64,000 nucleotides of DNA from Alkalithermobacter thermoalcaliphilus JW-YL-7 = DSM 7308 (GTDB taxonomy: Bacteria > Bacillota > Clostridia > Peptostreptococcales > Peptostreptococcaceae). The stretch covers positions 854,001 through 918,000 of the forward strand of contig LSFY01000001.1 of the NCBI GenBank assembly GCA_001584565.1, read 5' to 3'. The position numbers and the translations under genes were made by a program. Below are positions 48,122 through 56,697 of this stretch, piece after piece. The stretch's first letter is position 1; every line of letters begins with the position of its first letter. The notes under the pieces are model-generated. The model had not been told where the DNA came from. It saw only the letters and a program-made list of their open reading frames with translations, and did not search any database.

Positions 48122-49030
48122 TTGCATTATTTTACAGAATATGAGCAAGCAGTAATAGAAAAATTTTTAGAAAAGCTAAAGAAATATACAAAAAATGACT
48201 ATATAAATAAGCTTAGTCTTTTTAAATCTAGTATATCAAAATATGATAAAGACTTATTTCATGTAGAAGTAGAAGATTGTAAAAATTTTATAGAATTTAT
48301 TCAAAATAAATATGCTAAGTCTACTTGTGAGAAAATATATGGCTACTTACATAGTTTTTACAATTTCTTATATAAACATGGTTATATAGAGACAAATCCG
48401 TTTAAATTTGTTAAAAAACCCTCAGTTTCTAGAATGAAAACTAAAGATGATGTTATGAGTTTTGATGAAGTAAACAGATTAGTATCTATACTTGATAAGC
48501 TTAATATAAGAGATAGAGTTATAGTTGTTTTTCTTTTGACAACCGGGTGCCTATTAAGTGAATTAGTAAGTATTAAGTGGAAAGATTTTATTATTGACGA
48601 AAAAAATAATTATTATTGTAAAATAGGTTCAAAAAAGAAAGAACGAATAATAAAACTACATCCTTACTTATGGGAACTTATAATTGATTATAGAAAAAAT
48701 TTAGGTATGAAATATTTTTTTGAACCTACAGATGAATTTATATTTAAAGGAAAAGATAATCAAAGTATAACAGATAGGAATATAAGATTAATAGTTAAAA
48801 AAGCATTAAGTTTAGCAGGTCTAGAAAAATATTCGTGTAAAGACTTCAGACATTCTTTTGCTTCGTTTTCGTTGAAATTAGGGTGCCCTGATGAAACTAT
48901 AAAACAACATCTTGGATGGAGTGATAAATACTATGCTATAAGATACAAATACGTAATTAATTTCTTGGATGATCAACCTATCGATTATATAATGTCAACT
49001 AATAAGTTAAAAATAAATGATAAAGAGTAA
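48122..49030 (+). CDS. Tyrosine recombinase-like protein lacking the first catalytic arginine
   Basis: 302 aa from TTG at 48122 (behind AAGGGGTGG; a GTG at 48113 lies inside that site). N-terminal SAM-like core-binding domain (residues 1-100), then a C-terminal integrase fold. Catalytic positions: the TGLRxSEL motif reads TGCLLSEL, so the first Arg is Leu144; HxxR reads K240-R243 (Lys is tolerated in some members); the His/Trp position is W266 and the Tyr is Y275. Without the first Arg, normal recombination seems unlikely; it may be a DNA-binding relic or an accessory protein. It sits in the accessory stretch, alone on its strand. Confidence 0.8.
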   Translation: MHYFTEYEQAVIEKFLEKLKKYTKNDYINKLSLFKSSISKYDKDLFHVEVEDCKNFIEFIQNKYAKSTCEKIYGYLHSFYNFLYKHGYIETNPFKFVKKPSVSRMKTKDDVMSFDEVNRLVSILDKLNIRDRVIVVFLLTTGCLLSELVSIKWKDFIIDEKNNYYCKIGSKKKERIIKLHPYLWELIIDYRKNLGMKYFFEPTDEFIFKGKDNQSITDRNIRLIVKKALSLAGLEKYSCKDFRHSFASFSLKLGCPDETIKQHLGWSDKYYAIRYKYVINFLDDQPIDYIMSTNKLKINDKE

Positions 49031-49129
49031 TTTATTTGACAAATTTTTAATATATACAATGAAGGAAAAACAGCATTGTTGTAGAATAGTTATTATTGAC
49101 AAATAAAAATTAATCTGGAGGTATAAATA

Positions 49130-50314
49130 ATGGAATTATCAAGAAAGCATAACAGTATTTCTCCATCGTTGACATTAGCAATTAGTGCTAAAGCCAAGAA
49201 GATGAAAGAGGAAGGCATAGATGTAATCAGTTTTAGCGTAGGAGAACCAGATTTTAATACTCCTGAAAATATAAGAAAAGCTGCTATAGAGGCGATAAAT
49301 AGAGGGAATATAGGTTATACAGCGGCGTCTGGAATGCCTTCTTTAAAGGAAAGTATATGCAAAAAATTAAAAAATGAAAACGGGTTAGAATATACACCAG
49401 ATCAAATAATAGTTTCTAATGGTGCTAAACATTCATTATACAATATTTTTCAAGCAATATGCAATGAAGGTGATGAGGTAATAATGGCTTCACCTTATTG
49501 GGTAAGTTATCCTGAACTTGTAAAGATGGCAGGAGGAGTTCCTGTATTAGTTGAGTGCTCTGAAGAAAACGATTTCAAGTTTGATGTAGAAAATCTTGAA
49601 AAGTATATATCTAAAAATACTAAAGCTATTATATTAAATAGTCCATCAAATCCAACAGGTTCTGTATATACTGTTGAAGAATTGGAAAAAATAGCACAGA
49701 TAGCTATCAAACACAATATTATAGTTGTATCAGATGAAATATATGAAAAGCTTGTATATGATGAAGTTAAACATGTAAGCATAGCTTCTTTAAATGATAA
49801 AATAAAGGATTTAACTATAGTTGTAAACGGTTTATCTAAGGGATACGCTATGACAGGGTGGAGAATAGGATATACTGCATCAAATAAGCAAATAGCTAAA
49901 ATTATGGGCAATATTCAAAGTCATGCAACATCTAATCCTAATACTATAGCTCAATATGCAAGTATAGAAGCTTTAGAAGGAGACCAGTCTTCTATAGAAT
50001 TAATGAGAAAAGAGTTTGATAAAAGAAGAAAAGAAATGGTACAAAGAGTTAACAATATAAAAGGTTTATCTTGTAGAGAGCCAAAAGGGGCATTCTATGT
50101 AATGGTCAATATATCAAATGTCATAGGGAAAGAATTTAACGGAAAAATACTAAATAGCTCTATGGATGTTGCAGAATATCTTTTAGAAAAAGCTGCTGTT
50201 GCAGTAGTTCCAGGGATTTGCTTTGGTGATGATAGATATATCAGATTATCTTATGCTACTTCATTAGAAAATATTATAGAGGGACTAAATAGAATAGAGA
50301 AAGCGATTTGCTAG
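49130..50314 (+). CDS. Pyridoxal phosphate-dependent aminotransferase, aspartate aminotransferase type
   Basis: 394-aa class I/II aminotransferase. SVGEPDFNTPENIRKAA, NSPSNPTGSVYT, VVSDEIYEKLVYD and the PLP-lysine motif VNGLSKGYAMTGWRIGY mark the AspB/AspC-like subgroup Ib. Probably aspartate plus 2-oxoglutarate to oxaloacetate plus glutamate; substrate choice cannot be read with certainty. GGAGGT ribosome site, own terminator downstream. Confidence 0.9.
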   Translation: MELSRKHNSISPSLTLAISAKAKKMKEEGIDVISFSVGEPDFNTPENIRKAAIEAINRGNIGYTAASGMPSLKESICKKLKNENGLEYTPDQIIVSNGAKHSLYNIFQAICNEGDEVIMASPYWVSYPELVKMAGGVPVLVECSEENDFKFDVENLEKYISKNTKAIILNSPSNPTGSVYTVEELEKIAQIAIKHNIIVVSDEIYEKLVYDEVKHVSIASLNDKIKDLTIVVNGLSKGYAMTGWRIGYTASNKQIAKIMGNIQSHATSNPNTIAQYASIEALEGDQSSIELMRKEFDKRRKEMVQRVNNIKGLSCREPKGAFYVMVNISNVIGKEFNGKILNSSMDVAEYLLEKAAVAVVPGICFGDDRYIRLSYATSLENIIEGLNRIEKAIC

Positions 50315-50319
50315 ACTCA

Positions 50320-50355
50320 AAAGGGCGTTATGTATTTATCTTACGCCCTTTTTCT
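50320..50355 (+). terminator. Intrinsic terminator after the aminotransferase gene
   Basis: AAAGGGCGTTA pairs with TTACGCCCTTT around a 13-nt loop, followed by TTCTTTATTTG. Confidence 0.8.
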
Positions 50356-50364
50356 TTATTTGTC

Positions 50365-50393
50365 TTGATATAGTTCGATATATTATGTATAAT
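50365..50393 (+). promoter_or_regulatory. Sigma-A type promoter for purB
   Basis: TTGATA (50365-50370), 17-bp spacer, TATAAT (50388-50393), 43 bp upstream of the purB start. There is no room for a purine riboswitch. Confidence 0.75.
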
Positions 50394-50435
50394 CTATATA
50401 TAAAATAATTATTTAATACGTTTAGGGGTGAAAAA

Positions 50436-51869
50436 ATGAATGAGTTTAGATATCAAAATCCGTTAATCGAGAGATATTGTAGTAAAGAGATGAGTGAACT
50501 GTTCTCTGACTACAATAAATTTAAGACTTGGCGTAAATTGTGGATTGCTCTAGCTGAAGCTCAAATGGAACTTGGATTGAATATAACTCAAGAACAAATA
50601 GATGAAATGAAAAAGAATTTAGACAATCTAAATCTTGAAGACGCAAAAAAAATAGAAAAGGAAACTAGACATGACGTAATGTCGCATATCAAAGCTTATG
50701 GAATGTTATGTCCGAAAGCTAAAGGAATAATTCATTTAGGAGCTACTAGTGCATTCGTGGGAGATAATACAGATTTAATACTGATGTTTGAAGGAATGAA
50801 TATTATATCTAAAAAACTTGTGAACTTAATAAATAACCTTAAAGAGTTTGCTATAAAATACAAGGATACGCCTACATTAGGATTTACTCATTTTCAGCCA
50901 GCTCAGTTAACAACTGTAGGAAAACGAGCATGTTTATGGATACAAGATTTGATATTAGATTTCTATGACCTGCAATATAGAATTGAAAATTTAAAACTGA
51001 GGGGAGTAAAAGGTACAACAGGAACTCAAGCTAGTTTTTTAAATTTATTTAACGGAAATCATGACAAGGTTAAGATGTTAGATCAGATCTTGTGTGAAAA
51101 AATGGGGTTTAAGGGTAGTTATTTTGTGACAGGACAAACATATAGTAGAAAAATAGATTATCAAATATTATCTCTATTATCATCTATAGCTCAGACAATG
51201 CACAAAATAACAAATGATATAAGGTTACTTCAGAGTTTAAAAGAGATAGAAGAGCCTTTTGAAGATACTCAAATAGGTTCTTCGGCAATGCCATATAAGA
51301 GAAATCCTATGAGATGCGAAAGAATATCTTCTTTATGTAAATATTTAATATCAAACTCTTTAAATCCAGCACTAATCTTTTCTACTCAATGGTTAGAAAG
51401 AACCTTAGATGATTCAGCTAATAGAAGAATTAGTATACCAGAGTCATTTTTAGCTATAGATGCTATATTAGAAATAGGAATAAATGTAACTGATGGTTTA
51501 GTAGTATATGAAAAAGTAATTAATAAACATATACAAGAAGAACTTCCTTTTATGGCAACGGAAACAATTCTTATGGAAGCTGTTAAAAGAGGAGGAGATA
51601 GACAAGAATTACATGAAAAAATAAGGTCGTATTCTATGAAAGTTACACAAGAAATAAAGTTAGAAGGTAAGAAAAACAATCTTATAGAGTATATTTTAGA
51701 AGATGAAGAGTTTAAATTAAAAAAAGAAGATATAGATATCATTATGGATCCAAAAAATTTTATAGGTAGAGCACCGCAACAGGTAGACGAATTTATTGAA
51801 AATGAGGTAAATCCTATTTTGAATAGATATAAAGAATTACTTGGATTAAAAATAAATCTTAAGGTATAG
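50436..51869 (+). CDS. purB: Adenylosuccinate lyase
   Basis: Cleaves SAICAR and adenylosuccinate in purine synthesis. The fumarase/aspartase-superfamily signature GSSAMPYKRNPMRCERI is clear, with HDVMSHIKAYG, LGATSAFVGDNTDL and TLGFTHFQPAQLTTVGKR (catalytic His region). 477 aa. A single-gene unit: own promoter and terminator, away from other pur genes. Confidence 0.96.
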   Translation: MNEFRYQNPLIERYCSKEMSELFSDYNKFKTWRKLWIALAEAQMELGLNITQEQIDEMKKNLDNLNLEDAKKIEKETRHDVMSHIKAYGMLCPKAKGIIHLGATSAFVGDNTDLILMFEGMNIISKKLVNLINNLKEFAIKYKDTPTLGFTHFQPAQLTTVGKRACLWIQDLILDFYDLQYRIENLKLRGVKGTTGTQASFLNLFNGNHDKVKMLDQILCEKMGFKGSYFVTGQTYSRKIDYQILSLLSSIAQTMHKITNDIRLLQSLKEIEEPFEDTQIGSSAMPYKRNPMRCERISSLCKYLISNSLNPALIFSTQWLERTLDDSANRRISIPESFLAIDAILEIGINVTDGLVVYEKVINKHIQEELPFMATETILMEAVKRGGDRQELHEKIRSYSMKVTQEIKLEGKKNNLIEYILEDEEFKLKKEDIDIIMDPKNFIGRAPQQVDEFIENEVNPILNRYKELLGLKINLKV

Positions 51870-51870
51870 A

Positions 51871-51908
51871 AAAACGAACCCCCTTTGCTTAAAAAGGGGG
51901 TTCGTTTT
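51871..51908. terminator. Bidirectional terminator between purB and the MFS gene
   Basis: 16-bp perfect stem (AAAACGAACCCCCTTT and complement) with a 6-nt loop; T-run on both exits. Confidence 0.9.
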
Positions 51909-51915
51909 GGAAAAA

Positions 51916-53082
51916 CTAGTTACAAACAGGATTTTTAGTATCCTCACATCGGAATGTGATTGTAAAAACAACTATGGCAATAATATAAATAACACTAGTT
52001 ATGTAGTAAGGAATTTCATAATTAACATAATAAATGATCTGGCCACCCAAAAATGTTCCTGCTGCTCTGAATATGTTAGATGTAAGTATTATAAAACTAG
52101 AAAACATGTTCATATTTTTTTCTTCTATAGTCTCCATTGATAAATTTTGTATTATTGGTTGGGCCATATTCATCAATGCTGTTCTCCATAAAAAACATAC
52201 AGATATAATAAATATATTTTTAAACATCGATATAGACAACAAAAAAGGAATGGATAATGCTTGGCATATGACTACAGATCTAGCTTTTCCGAATAGTGTA
52301 CTTAAATAAGGAGTCAATAATCCCCCTAAAACTATCCCAAGTTGAGAAATACAAATAATAACTCCTACAATTTTGTTGTCAACATTCATAGTATCTTTAA
52401 TATACATACTAAAAAAAGGAACTACAAGACCAGAACCTATCCCTATAAGAGCATTAAATAGTATTATATTAATAGATGGTTTTATCTTTAAAATAGTAAT
52501 TATATCTTTAAGTGTTCTATCGGAGTTTTTCATTTTTATATTTTCTATCGTAAGAATAGGGAATACGGAAAGTGATGATATTATTGAAAAAATAAGTAGT
52601 GTATACTTTGTGCTGAGATTAATATCAGACATAAATCCAGCTATAAGAGTTCCTATCATCATAGAAAAATTCTTTATAGAAAAGTTTAAACTAAATACAT
52701 TCATTCTATTTTCGGTAGTTGTAACTTTCATTAAATAAGGAGATTCTGTTACAAATTGGAATGACATTCCAACTCCTAGTAAAAATGATGATATTAAGAG
52801 TAAGGTTGGATTTAAGCTAATAGATATTAATATACAGCTGGAACTGATTAGGACAACAGATGATAATACGCTTTGTTTATGTGTGTATTTTTTAAGAAAA
52901 ATTCCAGAAATAATAGACCCTATAGCTGTTCCGAGTGTTTGAATAGATAATATAGATCCTATAAAAGCATCGTCTAAATTATTAATTTTTAAGTGTATGC
53001 TTAAAAAATTAGAAAAACAACCCAATGTAAAAAAAATCAAAGAAGATCCAATTAAGTAGTTTTTTATATTTTTTTCGTACAT
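51916..53082 (-). CDS. Major facilitator superfamily transporter
   Basis: 388 aa, almost wholly hydrophobic with about 12 membrane helices. The loop after helix 2 (GIFLKKYTHKQSVLSS) resembles the MFS G-x-x-x-D-R-x-G-R/K-x loop in degenerate form; LGVGMSFQFVTESPYLM follows. A drug or metabolite exporter is likely but the substrate is unknown. ATG at 53082 follows TTGGAGG; the longer TTG start at 53094 lies inside that site. Confidence 0.85.
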   Translation of the reverse strand: MYEKNIKNYLIGSSLIFFTLGCFSNFLSIHLKINNLDDAFIGSILSIQTLGTAIGSIISGIFLKKYTHKQSVLSSVVLISSSCILISISLNPTLLLISSFLLGVGMSFQFVTESPYLMKVTTTENRMNVFSLNFSIKNFSMMIGTLIAGFMSDINLSTKYTLLIFSIISSLSVFPILTIENIKMKNSDRTLKDIITILKIKPSINIILFNALIGIGSGLVVPFFSMYIKDTMNVDNKIVGVIICISQLGIVLGGLLTPYLSTLFGKARSVVICQALSIPFLLSISMFKNIFIISVCFLWRTALMNMAQPIIQNLSMETIEEKNMNMFSSFIILTSNIFRAAGTFLGGQIIYYVNYEIPYYITSVIYIIAIVVFTITFRCEDTKNPVCN

Positions 53083-53171
53083 AAAAACCTCCAAGAAGTA
53101 TGTATAATTTATTATATTAAAAGAATAACATACAAAATACCATTTTGGATACTAGAAAAGAAGCGACACCC

Positions 53172-53205
53172 AACTATTCTTTAAATGTATATTTAGGGAA
53201 TAGTT
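53172..53205. repeat. 34-bp inverted repeat upstream of the second tyrosine recombinase
   Basis: Arms AACTATTCTTTAA (53172-53184) and the complement-like 53193-53205 match at 11 of 13 positions around an 8-bp centre ATGTATAT. As RNA it folds into a 15-bp stem with a GTAT loop. It lies between divergent gene starts (MFS and recombinase), where no terminator is needed, and has the geometry of a recombination or operator site. Confidence 0.6.
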
Positions 53206-53299
53206 TAATTCGCAGTCTTGAAATTCGGTAGTAAATATTGTATTCTTTTCCTAGTATTTATATTTTATTAATTTTATCCACTTTTTAAGGAGTGATTCT

Positions 53300-54412
53300 A
53301 TGAATAAAACAATTAAAATTCATAACAAATCTGATAAACCCTACAACATAGTTTTAAAAGAAAACCAAGCTATAGAAAAATGCATCAATATACAAAATAG
53401 CTTACCTGATTTTATGAAAGATTATTTTATATATCTAAAAAACGCTGTTGCCACTTCTACTAGACTGGCTTATCTAGAAGATATTTATTTTTTCTGTAAT
53501 TATTTGGTGAATGAAACAGATTTAACGGTTGCTTCTAATGTAAAAGAAATAAAATTAGAAGAATTTGAAAATATTAAATCTAGGGATGTTAATATTTTTT
53601 TAGGAGAATACTGTTCAAGGTATTATAAAAAGACTAAAAATAGCTTATTGATATTTGAAAATCATAATAGAGCTTTAGCAAGAAAAAAAGCATCTATAAT
53701 GTCTTTGTTTAAATATCTTTACAGAAATGAGCAAATAAAAAATAATATAACAGATGGGTTTAATCCTATAAAATTACCTAAGCCCCAGCCTGATGCTATA
53801 AAAAGATTAGAAATAGATGAAGTTGCTAAAATGATAGATGCTGTAGAAAGCGGATACGGATTAACTGACAAAGAAAAGTTATATTGGAATAAGACTAAAT
53901 TAAGAGATAAAGCTATTTTGTTGTTGTTTGTTACGTATGGATTAAGGTTGAGCGAGTTGCAACAATTGAATATATCTTCTTTTAATTTTTCTAGAGGAGA
54001 ATTTAAAATATACAGAAAAAGGAATAAAGAGGTTTTAATGCCTCTTAATAAAACTTGTGAGACTGCAATAATAGAATATATAGAAAATGAAAGACCTAAT
54101 ATTACGGGTGATGATGAGGATGCATTGTTTTTATCTTTACAGAATACTAGGATGACAACAAGAGCAATAAGAGAATTAGTAAAAAAATATACATCAATAG
54201 CTATGGGAACCACTAAAGAAAACGGATATAGTCCACATAAATTAAGAGCTACTGCTGCTACCTCTCTAATTCAATATGGTTTTTCTATATATGATGTTCA
54301 AAATTTGCTAGACCATGATAATGTAACTACTACTCAGCTTTACGCTGCTCACAAAAAAAATGTAAAAAGAGAAATAGTAAAGAATTTTGAGTGGTTAGGA
54401 GAAAATGAATAA
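53300..54412 (+). CDS. Tyrosine recombinase (Xer/phage-integrase family), catalytic residues intact
   Basis: 370 aa: core-binding domain (residues about 35-150) and catalytic domain with R216 (TYGLRLSEL), H313-R316 (PHKLR), H339 (LLDHDN) and nucleophile Y348 (TTQLYAAH). This longer Xer-like type is common next to lexA in clostridia. Start ATG behind AAGGAG. A 34-bp inverted repeat lies 95 bp upstream and a dif-like sequence 12 bp downstream, both possible targets. Chromosome-dimer resolution or a local inversion system are the main options. Confidence 0.88.
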   Translation: MNKTIKIHNKSDKPYNIVLKENQAIEKCINIQNSLPDFMKDYFIYLKNAVATSTRLAYLEDIYFFCNYLVNETDLTVASNVKEIKLEEFENIKSRDVNIFLGEYCSRYYKKTKNSLLIFENHNRALARKKASIMSLFKYLYRNEQIKNNITDGFNPIKLPKPQPDAIKRLEIDEVAKMIDAVESGYGLTDKEKLYWNKTKLRDKAILLLFVTYGLRLSELQQLNISSFNFSRGEFKIYRKRNKEVLMPLNKTCETAIIEYIENERPNITGDDEDALFLSLQNTRMTTRAIRELVKKYTSIAMGTTKENGYSPHKLRATAATSLIQYGFSIYDVQNLLDHDNVTTTQLYAAHKKNVKREIVKNFEWLGENE

Positions 54413-54424
54413 TATAAATAGATA

Positions 54425-54452
54425 AGTTTACTATATACAAATTATGTAAACA
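54425..54452. other. dif-like 28-bp sequence between a tyrosine recombinase and lexA
   Basis: Right half TTATGTAAACA (54442-54452) matches the XerD arm of Bacillus dif as I remember it at 10 of 11 positions. The left arm AGTTTACTATA (54425-54435) is its imperfect inverse (GTTTAC facing GTAAAC), separated by a 6-bp centre, giving 11-6-11. The resemblance may be coincidence in AT-rich DNA. Confidence 0.35.
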
Positions 54453-54456
54453 TAAA

Positions 54457-54495
54457 GAACGCCTGTTTGCAAAAGAATATATATAGTGATATAAT
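54457..54495 (+). promoter_or_regulatory. lexA promoter with LexA (SOS) box
   Basis: TTGCAA (54467-54472), 17-bp spacer, TATAAT (54490-54495). A LexA box GAACGCCTGTTT (54457-54468; one mismatch from GAAC-N4-GTTC, and the GTTT form is used in clostridia) overlaps the -35 hexamer, so LexA should repress its own gene. Confidence 0.85.
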
Positions 54496-54532
54496 TTAAA
54501 ATGTATTATTGAATTCGAGAGGAGTATACAAG

Positions 54533-55156
54533 ATGTTTGATGATTTAAATAAAAAACAGATAGAAATATTAAATTTCATAAAAAGCGAGTTAACAAGAGT
54601 AGGATATCCCCCTTCGGTTAGAGAAATATGTTCGGCAGTAGGATTAAAATCAACATCCACAGTACATTCTCATTTAAATAAATTAGAAGAAAAAGGATAT
54701 ATAAGAAAAGATCCTACAAAACCTAGAGCTATAGAGGTTCTAGATTTTGACAGTAACCGAATAAATATTAATGAATCTATAAGTAATATCCCTATTGTTG
54801 GTCAAGTTACCGCTGGCTCTCCTATCCTAGCGTTAGAAAATGTAGAAGATTTTTTTCCTTTACCGAATAGTTTATTGAAAGGACATCATAGTTTTATGTT
54901 GAAGGTTAAAGGTGACAGCATGATTAATGCTGGCATATTTGATGGAGACTATATATTAGTAAAACAACAAAATACGGCTAAAGATGGAGATATAGTTGTA
55001 GCTTTAATAAATGACAATGAAGCTACTGTAAAAAGGTTTTATAAGGAAAAAAATATTATTAGATTACAACCAGAAAATGATTTTATGGACCCTATTTATG
55101 TTGATGACATCAAAATTTTAGGTATAGTATATGGTTTGTTTAGATTTAATATTTAA
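54533..55156 (+). CDS. lexA: SOS repressor LexA
   Basis: 207 aa. Winged-helix DNA-binding domain ([27 protein letters not shown] in part, then [21 protein letters not shown]), the Ala-Gly self-cleavage site in [11 protein letters not shown], the catalytic Ser in [18 protein letters not shown] and the Lys in [13 protein letters not shown] at 54533 has GAGAGGAG 9 nt upstream; a TTG at 54509 before the ribosome site is rejected. It controls recA in this window through the box there. Confidence 0.96.
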   Translation: MFDDLNKKQIEILNFIKSELTRVGYPPSVREICSAVGLKSTSTVHSHLNKLEEKGYIRKDPTKPRAIEVLDFDSNRININESISNIPIVGQVTAGSPILALENVEDFFPLPNSLLKGHHSFMLKVKGDSMINAGIFDGDYILVKQQNTAKDGDIVVALINDNEATVKRFYKEKNIIRLQPENDFMDPIYVDDIKILGIVYGLFRFNI

Positions 55157-55189
55157 AAGGTATATAACTTTAGTTATATACCTTTTAAA
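55152..55189. terminator. Bidirectional terminator between lexA and the PLP enzyme gene
   Basis: 17-bp perfect stem (TTTAAAAGGTATATAAC and complement) with a 4-nt loop; both genes' stop codons lie within it. Confidence 0.85.
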
Positions 55190-56466
55190 TTATTATCTTT
55201 TAACATTTGACTTAAAGCTTTGAGAACTCCTAATTTAGAATGAGTAAAAGTTAAGCCACCTTGGAAATATACGTTATATGGCGGTTTGATAGGAGCATCA
55301 GCACTTAACTCTATAGATGATCCTTGAACAAAAGCTCCTGCAGCCATTATCACATCAGAATCATATCCTGGCATTGCCCATGGTTCCGGGGATACGAAAG
55401 AATCAACTGGAGCTGCTGCTTGGATACCCTTACAAAAAGAAATTACGCTTTCTGGTCTATCTAATTTTATACACTGTATTATATCACTTCTTGGATCGTC
55501 ATATTTAGGAAGGACATCATACCCTAATGTTTCAAAAATCTTAGCGCAGAATATAGCTCCTTTTAACGCTTCAGACACTATGTAAGGTGCTAAAAAAAGA
55601 CCTTGAAGTACAGTTCGTGTTGTTCCAAATGTCAAACCACATTCTTTTCCTATACCTGGAGAAGTAAGCCTATAAGATATAAGTTCAACAATGTCTTTTT
55701 TTCCTACTATGTATCCTCCTGTTAAAGCTAACCCTCCTCCTGGATTTTTTATAAGTGATCCAGCCATAATATCAGCTCCAACATCTGTAGGTTCTTTAAG
55801 CTCTAAAAATTCACCATAGCAATTGTCTACCATTACTATAACATCTTTTTTAACAGATTTAACTACGTGTATAATTTTTTGAATATCATCTATTGTTAGA
55901 GATTTTCTCCAACTATATCCTTTAGATCTTTGTATCAACACTAATTTAGTCTTATTAGTAATCGCATTTTTTATACGTATATAATCGGGTTCTCCGTTTG
56001 GGAGAAAATTTACTTGTTTATAAATTACGCCAAATTCTTTTAAGGATCCTCTAGATTCTCTGATTCCTATAACTTCTTCTAAAGTATCATATGGTTTTCC
56101 TGTAGCAGAAACTAATTCATCTCCAGGCCTTAAAATTCCTGTCAAACAAAGAGAAAGTGCATGGGTTCCTGAAACGATTATAGGCCTAACTATTGCATCT
56201 TCTGCATTAAATACTTTTGAATATATCTGTTCAACCTTATCCCTTCCTATATCATTATAACCATAACCTGTAGTCCAATTAAAGTGCATATCACTTAAAT
56301 TTGACTGTTGCATAGCCTTTAGAACTTTATATTGATTATATTCTTTTACATCATCTATTTCTTTAAATTTAGATTTAATTTGATCTTCGATTTTGTTAGA
56401 AAGTTCTAGTATAGATTTGGATATTCCGTAAAAATTTAGTAGTTCGTGTTTAGTTTCTGAAATCAA
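55174..56466 (-). CDS. PLP-dependent enzyme of the methionine gamma-lyase/aluminium-resistance family (YnbB type)
   Basis: 430-aa fold-type I PLP enzyme. MHFNWTTGYGYNDIGRDKVEQIYSKVF (in part), VSGTHALSLCLTGILRPGDEL, VDNCYGEF and the PLP-lysine motif GSLIKNPGGGLALTGGYI mark the family annotated as aluminium-resistance protein or methionine gamma-lyase-like. The real substrate is unsettled. In many Firmicutes it lies beside hfq-miaA, as here. Start ATG behind AAGGAGTG. Confidence 0.88.
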   Translation of the reverse strand: MISETKHELLNFYGISKSILELSNKIEDQIKSKFKEIDDVKEYNQYKVLKAMQQSNLSDMHFNWTTGYGYNDIGRDKVEQIYSKVFNAEDAIVRPIIVSGTHALSLCLTGILRPGDELVSATGKPYDTLEEVIGIRESRGSLKEFGVIYKQVNFLPNGEPDYIRIKNAITNKTKLVLIQRSKGYSWRKSLTIDDIQKIIHVVKSVKKDVIVMVDNCYGEFLELKEPTDVGADIMAGSLIKNPGGGLALTGGYIVGKKDIVELISYRLTSPGIGKECGLTFGTTRTVLQGLFLAPYIVSEALKGAIFCAKIFETLGYDVLPKYDDPRSDIIQCIKLDRPESVISFCKGIQAAAPVDSFVSPEPWAMPGYDSDVIMAAGAFVQGSSIELSADAPIKPPYNVYFQGGLTFTHSKLGVLKALSQMLKDNNLKGI

Positions 56467-56581
56467 ATAAAATCACTCCTTATGCAATAACATTTATAAT
56501 GCCCTATAACATAAGAAGAATTTTATCACAAATTAGATGTTAATTCAATTTAATATAATTAAAATCGACAATAAATCAGAA

Positions 56582-56615
56582 GAAACTTCGCATAAGATAC
56601 GTTATGCGAAGTTAT
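56582..56615. repeat. loxP-like 34-bp inverted repeat upstream of the third tyrosine recombinase
   Basis: 13-bp arms flank an 8-bp centre (56595-56602). The right arm TATGCGAAGTTAT (56603-56615) differs from the loxP arm at one position; the left arm (56582-56594) matches its loxP counterpart at 10 of 13. The inner 12 bp are perfect inverted repeats (56584-56595 and 56602-56613). It lies between two divergent gene starts, so a terminator is not expected. It may be a recombination site for the adjacent recombinase or an operator. Confidence 0.6.
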
Positions 56616-56697
56616 TTTGGTGTATCATGAAGGATTATAGCTTATTTTATAGAATAATATATAATTATTATCTAAAAATATAGGAGGAATACATGTT

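Noticed and set aside
48841-48850. Lys in place of His in the HxxR motif of the 48.1-kb recombinase as proof of inactivity
   Set aside because: Lys is accepted at this position in the tyrosine recombinase/topoisomerase IB superfamily; only the missing first Arg argues for inactivity.
52034-52738. Plus-strand open frames across the MFS gene
   Set aside because: They oppose a clear membrane transporter gene with a good ribosome site and have none themselves.
56584-56613. The palindrome at 56.6 kb as an ordinary intrinsic terminator
   Set aside because: It lies between two divergent gene starts, so no known transcript ends there, though an unseen small RNA cannot be excluded.
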